Below are positions 1 to 7,616 of a DNA stretch of 32,438 nt, one piece after another. The notes beneath the pieces were generated by a model. The model did not search any database. It was not told the origin of the DNA and saw nothing but the letters and a program-made list of their open reading frames with translations. How positions within the stretch are numbered: position 1 is the first letter of the stretch; each line of letters begins with the position of its first letter. The position numbers and the translations under genes are program-made. The stretch is from a candidate division FCPU426 bacterium (GTDB lineage Bacteria; Oederibacteriota; Muellerivitia; Muellerivitales; Muellerivitaceae). The stretch spans positions 1 through 32,438 of the forward strand of contig JAHFCG010000017.1 of assembly GCA_023249615.1 (NCBI GenBank). The letters run 5' to 3'.

Positions 1-97
1 ACATGAAACAAAATAAGAATTTTTTCATATACAATCCCTTTCTAAATATCGCCCCCAAATGATCCCTCCCATCGTGAATAATTTCAAATTCCATTGA

Positions 98-541
98 TCA
101 ATTTTCGTTTTTCAACTTCTTTTCAACTTCATCCAATTTCTTTTTTGCTTGAGCGTTTTTCGGATCCCTCTTGAGAATCTCCCGATAGAGCTTGGCCGCT
201 TCGAGGTAACCCTGATGGGCGTAAACACCTTCGAGCCCGGGCATGACAAACTCGTCCCCCAGACCTCCCGCCAGCGAATCATTTACTTTTTTTACTTGTT
301 TGGAATTAGTTGCCGGGGAAATCGTGTCTTTCAATTCCAGGTCTGCCAGGGACGCGGCGAATGCGATGACGGCCCTTAAACCTGCCGGCGACATTTCTGG
401 ATAGGTTTGGAGAATGTTATCCATGCTATCTCCAAGGGCCAAGTGCCCAAGGACGGTCTTCAGTGTGACTTGGGTGCCTTTGATAATGGGCCGCCCATCC
501 ATAATTTTAGGATCGCGAATGATCCAATCCCGGTAATTCAT
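98..541 (-). CDS. DUF433 domain protein with C-terminal TPR
   Basis: 147-residue protein. Residues 1-70 match the DUF433 fold, a small helical DNA-binding-like domain often found as the antitoxin half of toxin-antitoxin pairs; the visible signature is IxxDPxIMxGRPxIKGTxVTLxTVLGxLALGDS followed by 'YPEMSPAGLRAVIAFAA'. Residues 104-137 form one tetratricopeptide-like repeat (GYLEAAKLYREILKRDPKNA), and the C-terminus is Lys/Glu rich. The reading frame is open 32 codons further upstream, but I start at the ATG at 541: it begins the domain and has GAGGG about 5 nt upstream, and the upstream extension crosses a palindromic repeat. No toxin gene is visible beside it in this window, so a regulatory or antitoxin role is only inferred from the family. 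Confidence 0.8.
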   Translation of the reverse strand: MNYRDWIIRDPKIMDGRPIIKGTQVTLKTVLGHLALGDSMDNILQTYPEMSPAGLRAVIAFAASLADLELKDTISPATNSKQVKKVNDSLAGGLGDEFVMPGLEGVYAHQGYLEAAKLYREILKRDPKNAQAKKKLDEVEKKLKNEN

Positions 542-625
542 TGAACCCTCACACACCCTTAATCCAAAACTCGTTTCCATTCGGGGTGGCAATTGTAATG
601 ACATCTGCTGGAGGCGACGATGGCA

Positions 626-647
626 GGGGCAAGGCATGCCTTGCCCC
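626..647. repeat. 22-nt perfect palindrome (GGGGCAAGG-CATG-CCTTGCCCC)
   Basis: Perfect inverted repeat between the DUF433 and BFN genes. The same core recurs at 21967-21994, there 28 nt long. It is nested in a weaker outer inverted repeat (GATGG at 618-622, CCATC further right). It lacks a following T-run, so it is a dispersed repeat rather than an intrinsic terminator. Confidence 0.85.
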
Positions 648-685
648 TACGAAACCAATGGCACCATCGCTACTTGAAGGAACCC

Positions 686-1189
686 TTATTGTTCGTGAGC
701 CTGGCCTGGCAGGTCCTTAAAGTCGGTGGGCGTCAGGTTTTCGAGGAATTTTTTGAACTCGCTCATTTCCTCTTTGTACTTCTCTTTATCCTGAATGGTG
801 GCGTTGATAATGACTTTTTCCGACACAAAAATGGGGGAATTGGTTCGAAGTGCCAACGCGATGGCATCCGAGGGACGGGCGTCTATCTCATACTTTTCCG
901 CGGAATCAGGTATTTCCAGAAAAATTCGGGCAAAAAAGGTGTTTTGGTTGATGTCATTGACCAGCACCTTCGTCACCTTGGCGCCCAGGGTATCAATCAC
1001 GTTTTTTAAAAGATCGTGAGTCATGGGGCGGGCGATGACCTGCTCATTAAGCTGGATAAAAATAGCCGTGGCTTCCGCTACCCCGATCCAGATGGGCAAA
1101 TAACGCTTTTCATCCTCATCGGTCAAAATGACCGCGGGGGTTTTGAGGTTGGGATCCACTGCGATTCCACGCACTTTCATTTCTATCAT
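686..1189 (-). CDS. Bifunctional nuclease family protein (DUF151/BFN domain)
   Basis: 167 residues, essentially one BFN domain (PF02577) plus a short charged tail. Diagnostic stretches are the N-terminal 'MKVRGIAVDP', 'LPIWIGVAEATAI' around residues 31-43, 'RPMTHDLLKN', and 'DARPSDAIALALR' around residues 103-115, which is the most conserved block of the family. Some members have DNase and RNase activity in vitro; the role in bacteria is not well defined. The ATG at 1189 has GGAG about 9 nt upstream. No signal peptide or membrane segment is visible, so it is probably cytoplasmic. It is separated from AMMECR1 by a 319-bp gap containing a 9-nt-unit repeat element. Confidence 0.9.
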   Translation of the reverse strand: MIEMKVRGIAVDPNLKTPAVILTDEDEKRYLPIWIGVAEATAIFIQLNEQVIARPMTHDLLKNVIDTLGAKVTKVLVNDINQNTFFARIFLEIPDSAEKYEIDARPSDAIALALRTNSPIFVSEKVIINATIQDKEKYKEEMSEFKKFLENLTPTDFKDLPGQAHEQ

Positions 1190-1508
1190 GGGTTAAAACT
1201 CCATTAATACTGGCTTTTCTCTAATATTCTTTACCCATCATGTGAATCAGCAACTGAATTTGCAAGGCAGGGGTCAGCCAACCGTTAGGTTGAGGAGGCA
1301 TCAAGCGATTCGATGACGTTATTATAAACCCGAATTTGATGCCTTGCAATGAAGCAAGAATTTTAAAAATGTTAGGAACACCCAGAAGAACCTATTTCAC
1401 CACCAAGGGCACCAAGTTCACCAAGGAAGATAAAAAAACTGCATTTGACGATTTTTCAAACATTTTGTCTTTCGCTTTTCTTGGTGAACTTGGTGGTTCA
1501 AACTGCCT
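1190..1508. other. Intergenic gap with a repeat element and no gene
   Basis: 319 bp without a credible coding region. It contains a spaced 10-nt inverted repeat (TTGCAAGGCA at 1260-1269, TGCCTTGCAA at 1340-1349) and the 9-nt-unit element at 1398-1502. Short plus-strand frames here translate the repeat (TTKGTKFTK-like) and are not genes. Confidence 0.7.
1398..1502. repeat. 9-nt-unit inverted-repeat element, copy 1
   Basis: The left arm (1398-1427) has three units of the form CCAAGNNCA. The right arm (1480-1502) has only two complementary units, CTTGGTGAA and CTTGGTGG. The A+T-rich spacer contains GATTTTT and GTCTTTCGCT, which recur in other copies. The right arm almost touches the AMMECR1 stop codon. 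Confidence 0.85.
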
Positions 1509-2081
1509 CTACTTCTTTTTTTTCAAATCACCCTCACTGAAAATTTGAGCCTCAAAGCCGGAAAGGTTCACCTTTTCTTTCCAGGCATCCTGAGGAAGAC
1601 CCGCCTTCACGCAGGTTTGTTCCAAAAAAGTCTCAACGTCCCAGTGGTATTCGATAGCGACTTGCGGAAGTAAAAGCCCGGAGCGATTCCCCCTGCTGAT
1701 AATAAGACCGTGAACACCCACCTTTATTTGCTCCGGCGTAATGGGTTTCGGTACGGAAAGAACTGAGATTTCTATTTCAATGTGGGATAACTCTTCCGCC
1801 CGCACCGGTGGAAAACGGGGGTCCTGAAGAGCCGCGCTAATGGCCGCTTCCTGGACCGCTTCCGCCAGCGGCTTCACGGGATAGGGAAAACCAATACAGC
1901 CCCTCAATTCCCCTTCAAGCCAAAGGGTTACGAAGGTTCCCCGTTTTTCTCGAAGGAGAGGTGAAAGGGATTCAATGGTCGGCAATTTTCGGCCCTTTTG
2001 AATTGTCACCTGGATGGAATTACGCGCCAATTGCAAAAGCAATTGCTGGTCTTCGGAAGAAACCATTTCCGCTGGATTCAT
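1509..2081 (-). CDS. AMMECR1 domain protein (AmmeMemoRadiSam protein A)
   Basis: 190 residues covering a complete AMMECR1 domain. Conserved blocks are GTFVTL (48-53), LRGCIG (59-64), DPRFPP (87-92), GLLLPQV (135-141) and the terminal 'FLEQTCVKAGL' block. The family often occurs with MEMO1-like proteins and a radical SAM enzyme, giving the TIGRFAM name AmmeMemoRadiSam; the chemistry is still unclear. The MEMO1 homologue lies immediately upstream in transcription order, but no radical SAM gene is in this window. The ATG at 2081 has AAGGA roughly 10 nt upstream. The lysine-rich C-terminus abuts repeat copy 1. Probably cytoplasmic. Confidence 0.93.
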   Translation of the reverse strand: MNPAEMVSSEDQQLLLQLARNSIQVTIQKGRKLPTIESLSPLLREKRGTFVTLWLEGELRGCIGFPYPVKPLAEAVQEAAISAALQDPRFPPVRAEELSHIEIEISVLSVPKPITPEQIKVGVHGLIISRGNRSGLLLPQVAIEYHWDVETFLEQTCVKAGLPQDAWKEKVNLSGFEAQIFSEGDLKKKK

Positions 2082-2095
2082 AAGCCAACTTCCTT

Positions 2096-2193
2096 TTCAC
2101 CACAGAGGTCACAGGGTACACAGAGTTAATATTCTTTAAATCTTTTAAAATCTTAAATCTTCACCCCCGTGCCCTCTGTGTACCCCGTGGTTC
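2096..2193. repeat. 9-nt-unit inverted-repeat element, CACAGAGG flavour
   Basis: The left arm at 2096-2127 contains units CCACAGAGG, TCACAGGGT and ACACAGAGT. The right arm at about 2167-2193 contains CTCTGTGTA and CCCCGTGG. It has the same architecture as the CCAAG copies but a different unit sequence. It separates AMMECR1 from MEMO1. Confidence 0.8.
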
Positions 2194-2199
2194 ATTCCG

Positions 2200-3036
2200 T
2201 TACTTACAGAACGCAACCGCCCCATAGCCCACCACCTTCGAATGGTCCCCCGTCACATCGCCTGAATTGCGGTAAGCCAAAAGTTTAGTTTTATTAGCCC
2301 CAACCCCTTTGGCGAATCTTAACAAAGTGGAAACCGGCTCTCGGCCGCAGTGAGTACAATAATATTCGGAATATCTCCGGCCCATGATTTTCTCGTCAAT
2401 TTTATTAACTTCTCCCTCATCACCCTTTAAAAGTATATCCAAAAATTCTTGATCGGCATTTTTCGCTATTTCATAGGAGGGGTAATGTGAAAGGTCGGAG
2501 GAAGCGATCAAAAGAAACTTCTTTTTTTTCCAAAGGGCCATCAAGGCTTCACTCAAGGGCTTCACCGCCGTTTGAAGTCCCTGGCCCATGACGATGGGAA
2601 CCACCTTCGCCCCGGGCAAATACTGATAAACCAGGGGCAAATGGACTTCCACGGAATGTTCCCTGGCAAAGGCCGAGGGTATCTCGGCGATATGATCATC
2701 AAAATCCATTAAAAACTTACAAGCTTCCTGGTCAACGGGCAATTCACCCAGAGGGGTAACCACCGATTCCCCCGCGAAAACCGAAACACCTTTGAAGGGC
2801 AGGAAATGGCTGGGGCCCATCAAAATCACGGTTTCAACAGGTTCCGAAAGAGCGCGGTAACCCAAGGCCGCGACGGCCCCGGAATACATATAGCCCGCGT
2901 GAGGCAGAACAAATCCCACAGGCTCCCCTTCGGGAAGGGAAACCTTCCTTTCCTTTTCAAAGGAATCAATTTCAGCCTGGAGTTTTTTTCGGTCCCCGGG
3001 ATAAAAGGAACCTGCCACGACTGGGTGAAGTTTCAT
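2200..3036 (-). CDS. MEMO1-like protein (AmmeMemoRadiSam protein B)
   Basis: 278 residues from the chosen start, matching the full MEMO family. The N-terminus 'HPVVAGSFYPG' is typical. PHAGY with His46, PSH with His77, 'EHSVEVHLP', 'ASSDLSHY' and 'CTHCGREPV' with Cys229 correspond to the conserved metal-site residues known from MEMO1 (two His and a Cys). The frame extends seven codons further to 3057, but the ATG at 3036 fits the family start. It also lies 6 nt behind a TATATT hexamer and has no Shine-Dalgarno, so the message may be leaderless. Together with AMMECR1 it forms a conserved pair of uncertain function; iron or copper binding is known for human MEMO1. Confidence 0.93.
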   Translation of the reverse strand: MKLHPVVAGSFYPGDRKKLQAEIDSFEKERKVSLPEGEPVGFVLPHAGYMYSGAVAALGYRALSEPVETVILMGPSHFLPFKGVSVFAGESVVTPLGELPVDQEACKFLMDFDDHIAEIPSAFAREHSVEVHLPLVYQYLPGAKVVPIVMGQGLQTAVKPLSEALMALWKKKKFLLIASSDLSHYPSYEIAKNADQEFLDILLKGDEGEVNKIDEKIMGRRYSEYYCTHCGREPVSTLLRFAKGVGANKTKLLAYRNSGDVTGDHSKVVGYGAVAFCK

Positions 3037-3042
3037 AACAAC

Positions 3043-3048
3043 AATATA
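3043..3048 (-). promoter_or_regulatory. Possible -10 hexamer for a leaderless MEMO1 mRNA
   Basis: TATATT on the minus strand ends 6 nt before the MEMO1 ATG, so transcription would begin at or near the start codon. There is no clear -35 hexamer and no Shine-Dalgarno. Confidence 0.4.
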
Positions 3049-3070
3049 AGGGAACATTCAGAAATTGGAA

Positions 3071-3165
3071 CCACCAAGGGCACCAAGTTCACCAAGGACT
3101 GCAAAAGATATTTGTTTCAAATTAAAAGATTAGGACTTCTTGGTGTCCTTGGTGAACTTGGTGGT
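3071..3165. repeat. 9-nt-unit inverted-repeat element, copy 2
   Basis: Left arm at 3071-3097 (CCACCAAGG/GCACCAAGT/TCACCAAGG) and right arm at 3136-3165 (CTTGGTGTC/CTTGGTGAA/CTTGGTGGT). The spacer is about 40 nt and A+T rich (GCAAAAGATATTTG). The linker dinucleotides between repeat cores are in the same order in both arms when read outward, so pairing is imperfect at the linkers. Confidence 0.88.
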
Positions 3166-3176
3166 AAAAAATTCTC

Positions 3177-3752
3177 TCAGGGAGCAGTTAAAACTTGTGA
3201 GATTTTTTTGCTGGTGTAGGGCCAGGCACCCTCAGGAATCACCGCGAAAGATCCCGCGGTGAACATGGAAGTTTCCAACGGCACCCAGGATTTGCAACCC
3301 TCGTAGGCCGGTTTGATGGGCAATTCCAAAGGAACAGGCAGGGCATAAACCCGTGTTATGAAAACGTAAAGGCCCTTCCAGTCGCCGTAGTTGAACTTCT
3401 TTTCAATGGCGCCTTCGCTCAAAACAGTAAAAGGGATGATCCTTTTACAAACATCCCAATCCGTCACCTTCTCGACCTTTTCGGCGAGTCCGTATAAACG
3501 GAAATGAACCCTCTTGGGGTCTTTGTTTTCCTTTTCAATGGCCGCCAAACGGGGGCGCCAATCAGGCTTCATGTCCTGGGCAGTTTCATGCTCAAAGGTG
3601 GGATAAAGGAAGAACTCGGAGTGTTCAGGCTTGAACTCCCCGCCGTCCTCCGAAATGCCGCCTTTTTTCAGAAGAATGGTTTGTTTCCCTTCTTCCAGGG
3701 CCTTGCAGACAACAGCCCATTCCTTGAGAGCGATATTATTTTGAAGTTTCAT
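3177..3752 (-). CDS. DUF1802 family protein
   Basis: 191 residues from the ATG at 3752. The block 'LKEWAVVCKALEEGKQTILL' with the following KKGGIxExGGxF and 'EHSEFFLYPTFEHE' matches the DUF1802 family. The family has no established reaction; its members are soluble, single-domain proteins found mainly in bacteria. The frame continues 16 codons further upstream, but that extension lacks a ribosome site and the family begins near this ATG. A TTGAAA-N17-CATAAT promoter ends 9 nt before the ATG, suggesting an mRNA with a very short or absent leader. It lies between repeat copies 2 and 3. Confidence 0.82.
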   Translation of the reverse strand: MKLQNNIALKEWAVVCKALEEGKQTILLKKGGISEDGGEFKPEHSEFFLYPTFEHETAQDMKPDWRPRLAAIEKENKDPKRVHFRLYGLAEKVEKVTDWDVCKRIIPFTVLSEGAIEKKFNYGDWKGLYVFITRVYALPVPLELPIKPAYEGCKSWVPLETSMFTAGSFAVIPEGAWPYTSKKISQVLTAP

Positions 3753-3761
3753 AGGAGGATA

Positions 3762-3790
3762 ATTATGTGGATTTAACCAAAAACTTTCAA
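3762..3790 (-). promoter_or_regulatory. Sigma-70-like promoter of the DUF1802 gene
   Basis: Minus strand TTGAAA (3785-3790), a 17-nt spacer, then CATAAT (3762-3767). The expected start of transcription is within a few nt of the ATG at 3752, and no Shine-Dalgarno is present on the minus strand. Confidence 0.55.
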
Positions 3791-3810
3791 GATTAAACAA
3801 AGGCTTTTAA

Positions 3811-3905
3811 CCACCAAGGGCACCAAGTTCACCAAGAACCGCCAAAGATTTTTGATTTTAACTAAAAGACTATGCCTTCTTGGTGCCCTTGGTGAACTTG
3901 GTGGT
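3811..3905. repeat. 9-nt-unit inverted-repeat element, copy 3
   Basis: Left arm at 3811-3836 and right arm at 3878-3905, each with three CCAAG/CTTGG cores. The linkers GG and TT occur in swapped order relative to a perfect palindrome. The spacer (CCAAAGATTTTTGATTTTA) closely resembles that of copy 2. Confidence 0.88.
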
Positions 3906-3928
3906 AAAAATTTGATTTCATCTTGGGT

Positions 3929-4807
3929 TTATTTTGAAAACGCCATCAGGACGACTCCCGCGATCACAATGAGAGTTCCGCCTAAAACCTTCGGCCAAAG
4001 TGAAATAGGAAATTCCTTAAAAACAAAAAGCGACCAGCAGGTGTAAACGAGTCCGCTGGCGTTGACGATGGGAACCGCCCGGGAAAGTCCGAGAGCGTCG
4101 ATGGCCAAAAGAAAACAGGTGGTCCCCATAATCCATAACGCCGCGGTCGCGACCCCGAAACCTAAATTACGTAAATTCCAATTTTTGGAAAGCCCGGCGG
4201 AACCAACAAGTAGAGCGGGACCAATACCGCCTAAAATCAGCCCCGTTAAAGCGTCGGAGGAGGTCAAAGTGTTTTGCGGATCCCAAACTTGGGCCGCCTT
4301 GATGGGAGCGAAATAAACGCCCCAAAAAAATCCTGCCAGTAATCCAAACAGAACGCCTTTTTCCAAATCTCTTTCCTTCCTTGGAGCCGCGGATAGGTGC
4401 GCCACCCACCAGGCCCCCAGAAAAAGAAGGGACCCACCCGCCAAAAGCAAAAGGTAGGCCTTCAAGCCTGAGGCTTCATGAAATACGATCAAACCAAACG
4501 CGATATTGACCAGTGAATTCACGTTGAAAAGCACCGAGGCCTTGGCCAGGCTGACTTCTTCCAGGGCTAAATTCGCGAGACTTTGGCCGCAGGCCCAAAG
4601 AAGCCCCGAAAGAATGGAAGCCCAAAACCAATAGGGGTGACCCCATAAGGCTTGTAGGGAATGAAACCGGAACAGTTCCAGCACGGCCATTCCCAGCCCC
4701 ATGAAGGGGAGGAAGGAAAGCCCTTTCGCGGTGGCGAAACGAACGGGAACCATGTAACTGCCGATGCAGGCGAAGGCGCCAAAGGCGTAAAGATATCCAA
4801 GTTCCAT
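3929..4807 (-). CDS. GRP-family sugar uptake transporter (DMT superfamily)
   Basis: 292 residues from the ATG at 4807, with about ten hydrophobic segments in two halves, as in glucose/ribose porters (GlcU/RbsU, RhaT relatives). Recognisable parts are the N-terminal 'AFGAFACIGSYMVPVR', a basic cytoplasmic loop near the middle (SAAPRKERDLEKG) followed by 'LFGLLAGFFWGVYFAPIKAA', and a last pair of helices with 'GLVYTCWSLFVFKEFP'. It is an inner-membrane protein probably importing a sugar by proton coupling; the substrate cannot be told from sequence. I use 4807 rather than the upstream 4873 because AGGA lies 6 nt before it and the upstream extension would overlap the MFS gene. It sits 22 nt behind that gene, so the two are likely one operon. 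Confidence 0.85.
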   Translation of the reverse strand: MELGYLYAFGAFACIGSYMVPVRFATAKGLSFLPFMGLGMAVLELFRFHSLQALWGHPYWFWASILSGLLWACGQSLANLALEEVSLAKASVLFNVNSLVNIAFGLIVFHEASGLKAYLLLLAGGSLLFLGAWWVAHLSAAPRKERDLEKGVLFGLLAGFFWGVYFAPIKAAQVWDPQNTLTSSDALTGLILGGIGPALLVGSAGLSKNWNLRNLGFGVATAALWIMGTTCFLLAIDALGLSRAVPIVNASGLVYTCWSLFVFKEFPISLWPKVLGGTLIVIAGVVLMAFSK

Positions 4808-4829
4808 TTTATTCCTGTGTGAAATTATT

Positions 4830-6203
4830 TTAAGAAGACTGCAAAACCCTCGCCACGCGGCGCAAAAGAACAAAACTCACGACCCTCATCCCGATCATGA
4901 CCCAAAGGAGGGATAAGGGAGAAACTTTTCCGTAAAGATAAGCCCCGCCATTTCCCGTGACCGCGATACCAACCTGGGCCAGGGCGTAAAAAGCCGCGAC
5001 CACTTTTGCCCGTTGTTTTTCCTCGATAAGACTCATCCAAACCGCAGCGCTGACCGAACCAAAAAGCGCCCCGCCAACCGCCCCCAAACAAGCTGAAAGA
5101 AGGCAAACGATCAAAACATTATCGCTTCCGGGCGAAAGAAAAATCAAAACCGTAAGGGAACCAAAAGCGAAAACCTGATCCGCGCCCAGGAGTTTCACCA
5201 TTTGGCTTTCGGTGATCGTGGGGATGATCAGAAAAAGCGTGAGGAAGGCCACGTAGGCCGAACCCTGGGTCAATATGGAAAGGTAGGATTCCTTCATGCC
5301 CAGGTAATGAACCATATAAAGGGAGGAATAAATGCCCCAAATGTAAATCATCCATTCATCTAGGAATTTCGAGCTGAAGAAGAACCTGGAACCGGGCTTT
5401 TTAAAAAACTTTCCCAGTTCCTCGCGAAACTGACGAAACCCATCCCTGAAAACATGGAACCAGGAAATGGTAAAAAGATAATTCCAGGAAGTGTCGCGGT
5501 TCTCCCCCTCAACCGTTTCGGGCAAATATTTCCACCGCAAAAAAATCCCAACCGTCACCATGACCGTGAAAAACCAGTACATGGCGTGGTTGGCGGGGCC
5601 CAATCCCATTTTTGAAACCCACAATCCCCCCAAAAGCGGGAAGAAAAAAAGAAAAGGCGCGAGATTCACCATCTGCAAAACCGTGTAAACATAGGTTTGT
5701 TTTTTGGCGGCAACCCCTTCCCCCAACAGGCATTGGTAAGGAACCCCGGCGCCGGCGTTGGTGGCCAAAAAAACAATGGCGGAAACACACCACCACTTGC
5801 TGTCGGCCAGGGCTAATGAAAAGCAGTAGCCCCCCCAGCTTAGGGCGTCAAAAAGGATAAGGGTTTTTTTACGGCTCCAGGCGTCCGAAAGGTAGCCTCC
5901 CAAAAACAAGCAAACCACCCCGACTATCTTCATCAGGTTTTGATAAACACCGACCTCTGTTTCCGAAAGCCCCAGGGAAACCATGTAAAGGCTGGTGTAG
6001 GGCTGAACCATGGCGATGGGGATAACCCAAAGCACCCCGGCGTAAATGGTCACGGCTTGTTTACGGGGCATCCCCAAAAACATTTCACGAACCTTGGCGC
6101 CCTGGTCCCCCAAAAGGAAAAGGGGTTTTTTCAGAAGGGTTTCGTACCCTTCCTCGCCAATGTCACGGAGGGAGGATAGGAATGAGAAAAAAGGTTGAAA
6201 CAT
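4830..6203 (-). CDS. MFS transporter
   Basis: 457 residues with about twelve predicted membrane segments, preceded by a soluble N-terminal stretch of about 45 residues. The loop 'GGYLSDAWSRKKTLILFDAL' is the major facilitator motif A (G-x-L-x-D-x-x-x-R-K/R) between helices 2 and 3. 'KYLPETVEGENR' marks the central cytoplasmic loop. It is an inner-membrane secondary transporter of unknown substrate. The ATG at 6203 has a strong AAGGAG 6 nt upstream. The downstream neighbour is a GRP-type sugar porter, which hints at shared carbohydrate or metabolite traffic, but this is inference. Confidence 0.88.
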   Translation of the reverse strand: MFQPFFSFLSSLRDIGEEGYETLLKKPLFLLGDQGAKVREMFLGMPRKQAVTIYAGVLWVIPIAMVQPYTSLYMVSLGLSETEVGVYQNLMKIVGVVCLFLGGYLSDAWSRKKTLILFDALSWGGYCFSLALADSKWWCVSAIVFLATNAGAGVPYQCLLGEGVAAKKQTYVYTVLQMVNLAPFLFFFPLLGGLWVSKMGLGPANHAMYWFFTVMVTVGIFLRWKYLPETVEGENRDTSWNYLFTISWFHVFRDGFRQFREELGKFFKKPGSRFFFSSKFLDEWMIYIWGIYSSLYMVHYLGMKESYLSILTQGSAYVAFLTLFLIIPTITESQMVKLLGADQVFAFGSLTVLIFLSPGSDNVLIVCLLSACLGAVGGALFGSVSAAVWMSLIEEKQRAKVVAAFYALAQVGIAVTGNGGAYLYGKVSPLSLLWVMIGMRVVSFVLLRRVARVLQSS

Positions 6204-6238
6204 AAAACTCCTTAAGAACCACTAAAAAGCAATTTGAA

Positions 6239-6348
6239 CCACCAAGTTCACCAAGGGCACCAAGTAAGGCAAAAACAAAAACAGGATTTTTGGATTTTTA
6301 AAAATTTCCGTCTTTCGCTGTTCTTGGTGCCCTTGGTGAACTTGGTGG
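6239..6348. repeat. 9-nt-unit inverted-repeat element, copy 4 (perfect arms)
   Basis: The two 26-nt arms (6239-6264 and 6323-6348) are exact reverse complements. In this copy the TTC linker comes before GGG in the left arm, unlike copies 1-3 and 5. The spacer is about 58 nt and includes GGATTTTT and GTCTTTCGCT. Confidence 0.92.
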
Positions 6349-6376
6349 TAAAAACATTTTTGTCTGTGGTTCAAAA

Positions 6377-6814
6377 TTATAATATTTCCCGGATCATCAC
6401 CACCGCGTCTTCCTGGTTATCGCTGTAGTATTTTTTTCGGATGGCCACAAACTTGAACTCGCATTTTTCATAAAGCCGGCGGGCATCCTCATTGCTTTCC
6501 CTAACCTCGAGCGTTGCCAATTCCGCGCCCCTCTTGCGGGCGAAATCCACGCAGGCTTCCACCATTTGACGGCCGAAACCACGGTTCCGGAAACGAGGCC
6601 CGATGGCCAGGTTGATGATGTGGGCTTCCTGAGGCGCTTCCCAGTAACCCATGTAACCGGCCACCTGCCCCTCTTCCTCAATCACGAAATAATGCGCCGC
6701 TTCCCTTTTCAGTTCCTCGTCAAAAAGTTCTTTTGACCAGGGCGAGGGCATGGAGGCTTTCTCGATTTCAACGACCTGTTCCAGGTCCACTTCCAACATG
6801 GGTCGGAAAATCAT
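6377..6814 (-). CDS. rimI: Ribosomal protein S18-alanine N-acetyltransferase
   Basis: 145-residue GNAT-fold acetyltransferase of RimI length. 'EKASMPSPWSKELFDEEL' near the N-terminus, 'HIINLAIGPRFRNRGFGRQM' carrying the acetyl-CoA loop R-x-x-G-F-G, and 'LEVRESNEDARRLYEKCEF' are the usual RimI blocks. In the family it acetylates the N-terminal alanine of ribosomal protein S18. Adjacent tsaB and tsaE support the call, since rimI commonly clusters with the t6A genes. The ATG at 6814 has AAGG about 6 nt upstream. Confidence 0.93.
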   Translation of the reverse strand: MIFRPMLEVDLEQVVEIEKASMPSPWSKELFDEELKREAAHYFVIEEEGQVAGYMGYWEAPQEAHIINLAIGPRFRNRGFGRQMVEACVDFARKRGAELATLEVRESNEDARRLYEKCEFKFVAIRKKYYSDNQEDAVVMIREIL

Positions 6815-6827
6815 CCAAAACCTTTCT

Positions 6828-6925
6828 CACCACGAAGGTCACAAAGTTCAACAAGTAAAACGCAAACCGACTGAAAGATTTTTAAATATATTTTAACTTC
6901 GTGCTCTTCGTGTACTTTGTGGTTC
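6828..6925. repeat. 9-nt-unit inverted-repeat element, CACGAAGG flavour
   Basis: Left arm at 6828-6855 (CCACGAAGG, TCACAAAGT, TCAACAAG) and right arm at 6897-6925 (CTTCGTGCT, CTTCGTGTA, CTTTGTGGT). The spacer contains CTGAAAGATTTTTAAA, resembling the CCAAG copies. It lies between rimI and tsaB and just overlaps the tsaB stop codon. Confidence 0.82.
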
Positions 6926-7616
6926 AAGATTTTTGTTTTTCATCCACGGCGGGAGGACGTAAATATAAAGGTTTCAAATCTTTAAGGGTCGGCCTCGCCC
7001 CTGCCTGCCATTTCCGGTAGGCCAACCGGGCAATGCTCATGGCTTTGGGCTGGTGGAGTGAGTTGAAGGCGAACATCCCAACGGCGCCAAGACTTTCCCT
7101 GATTTCCTTTTCGTATTTCAAGGCTCCCGGGCCCACGATCCAGGTTTTTGTTTTGAGGATTGAGAAAAACTGGTCAACGGCCATGATCCGGGGCGGCGCC
7201 AATTCCTTCACGTTTTCATTTCCAATTTCATAATGTCCGGCGAAACACTCGCCCCTTTGGGCGTCAATGAGGCAAAGGGCTTCCCCTGGCATTTCCGCGG
7301 CTCTTAAGTTCTCCGCCAAACCTTCCAGCGTCGAAATTCCAAAAGCCAAAAGATTGGAAGGCATGCAAAGACCTTCAGCCGTGGCGATCCCCACGCGAAT
7401 GCCGGTAAAACTTCCCGGACCCACCGAAACGGCGACCCCGGCCAGATCCTGCGCGGTCAGGTCTTTTTGTTTGAGAAGGGTTTCCAAAGCGGGAATAAGG
7501 GTAACGGAACTTTCCCAATCATTGGGAAGGGCGCACTCCGCCAGTTCCTCGCCCGTGACCAGGTCGAGAAGGGCAACGCTTGAGATTCGGGTGGAAACTT
7601 CTATGGCGGCCAGCAA
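6924..7616 (-). CDS. tsaB: tRNA t6A biosynthesis protein TsaB
   Basis: 230 residues, the usual length of TsaB (YeaZ), an ASKHA-fold partner of TsaD in making N6-threonylcarbamoyladenosine at position 37 of ANN-decoding tRNAs. The N-terminus 'MLAAIEVSTRISSVALL' and the signature 'SVGPGSFTGIRVGIATAEGL' are diagnostic. The start is a TTG at 7616 with GGAGGA about 8 nt upstream. It overlaps the end of tsaE by 16 nt, implying translational coupling. TsaD itself is not in the window. Confidence 0.95.
   Translation of the reverse strand: MLAAIEVSTRISSVALLDLVTGEELAECALPNDWESSVTLIPALETLLKQKDLTAQDLAGVAVSVGPGSFTGIRVGIATAEGLCMPSNLLAFGISTLEGLAENLRAAEMPGEALCLIDAQRGECFAGHYEIGNENVKELAPPRIMAVDQFFSILKTKTWIVGPGALKYEKEIRESLGAVGMFAFNSLHQPKAMSIARLAYRKWQAGARPTLKDLKPLYLRPPAVDEKQKS

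Noticed and set aside
1..97. Possible gene or promoter at the left edge
   Set aside because: A+T-rich sequence with no open frame or convincing motif; too short to judge.
3071..3165. Intrinsic terminators at the 9-nt-unit elements
   Set aside because: Long stems exist, but the side reached last by minus-strand transcription lacks a T-run.
3751..3775. Good-looking AGGAGG followed by ATG on the plus strand
   Set aside because: The frame stops after three codons (MWI), and the position is better explained as the start region of DUF1802 on the other strand.
1398..3905. CRISPR array
   Set aside because: Repeat units are 9 nt, in inverted pairs, spread over separate intergenic gaps, with no regular spacers and no cas genes.
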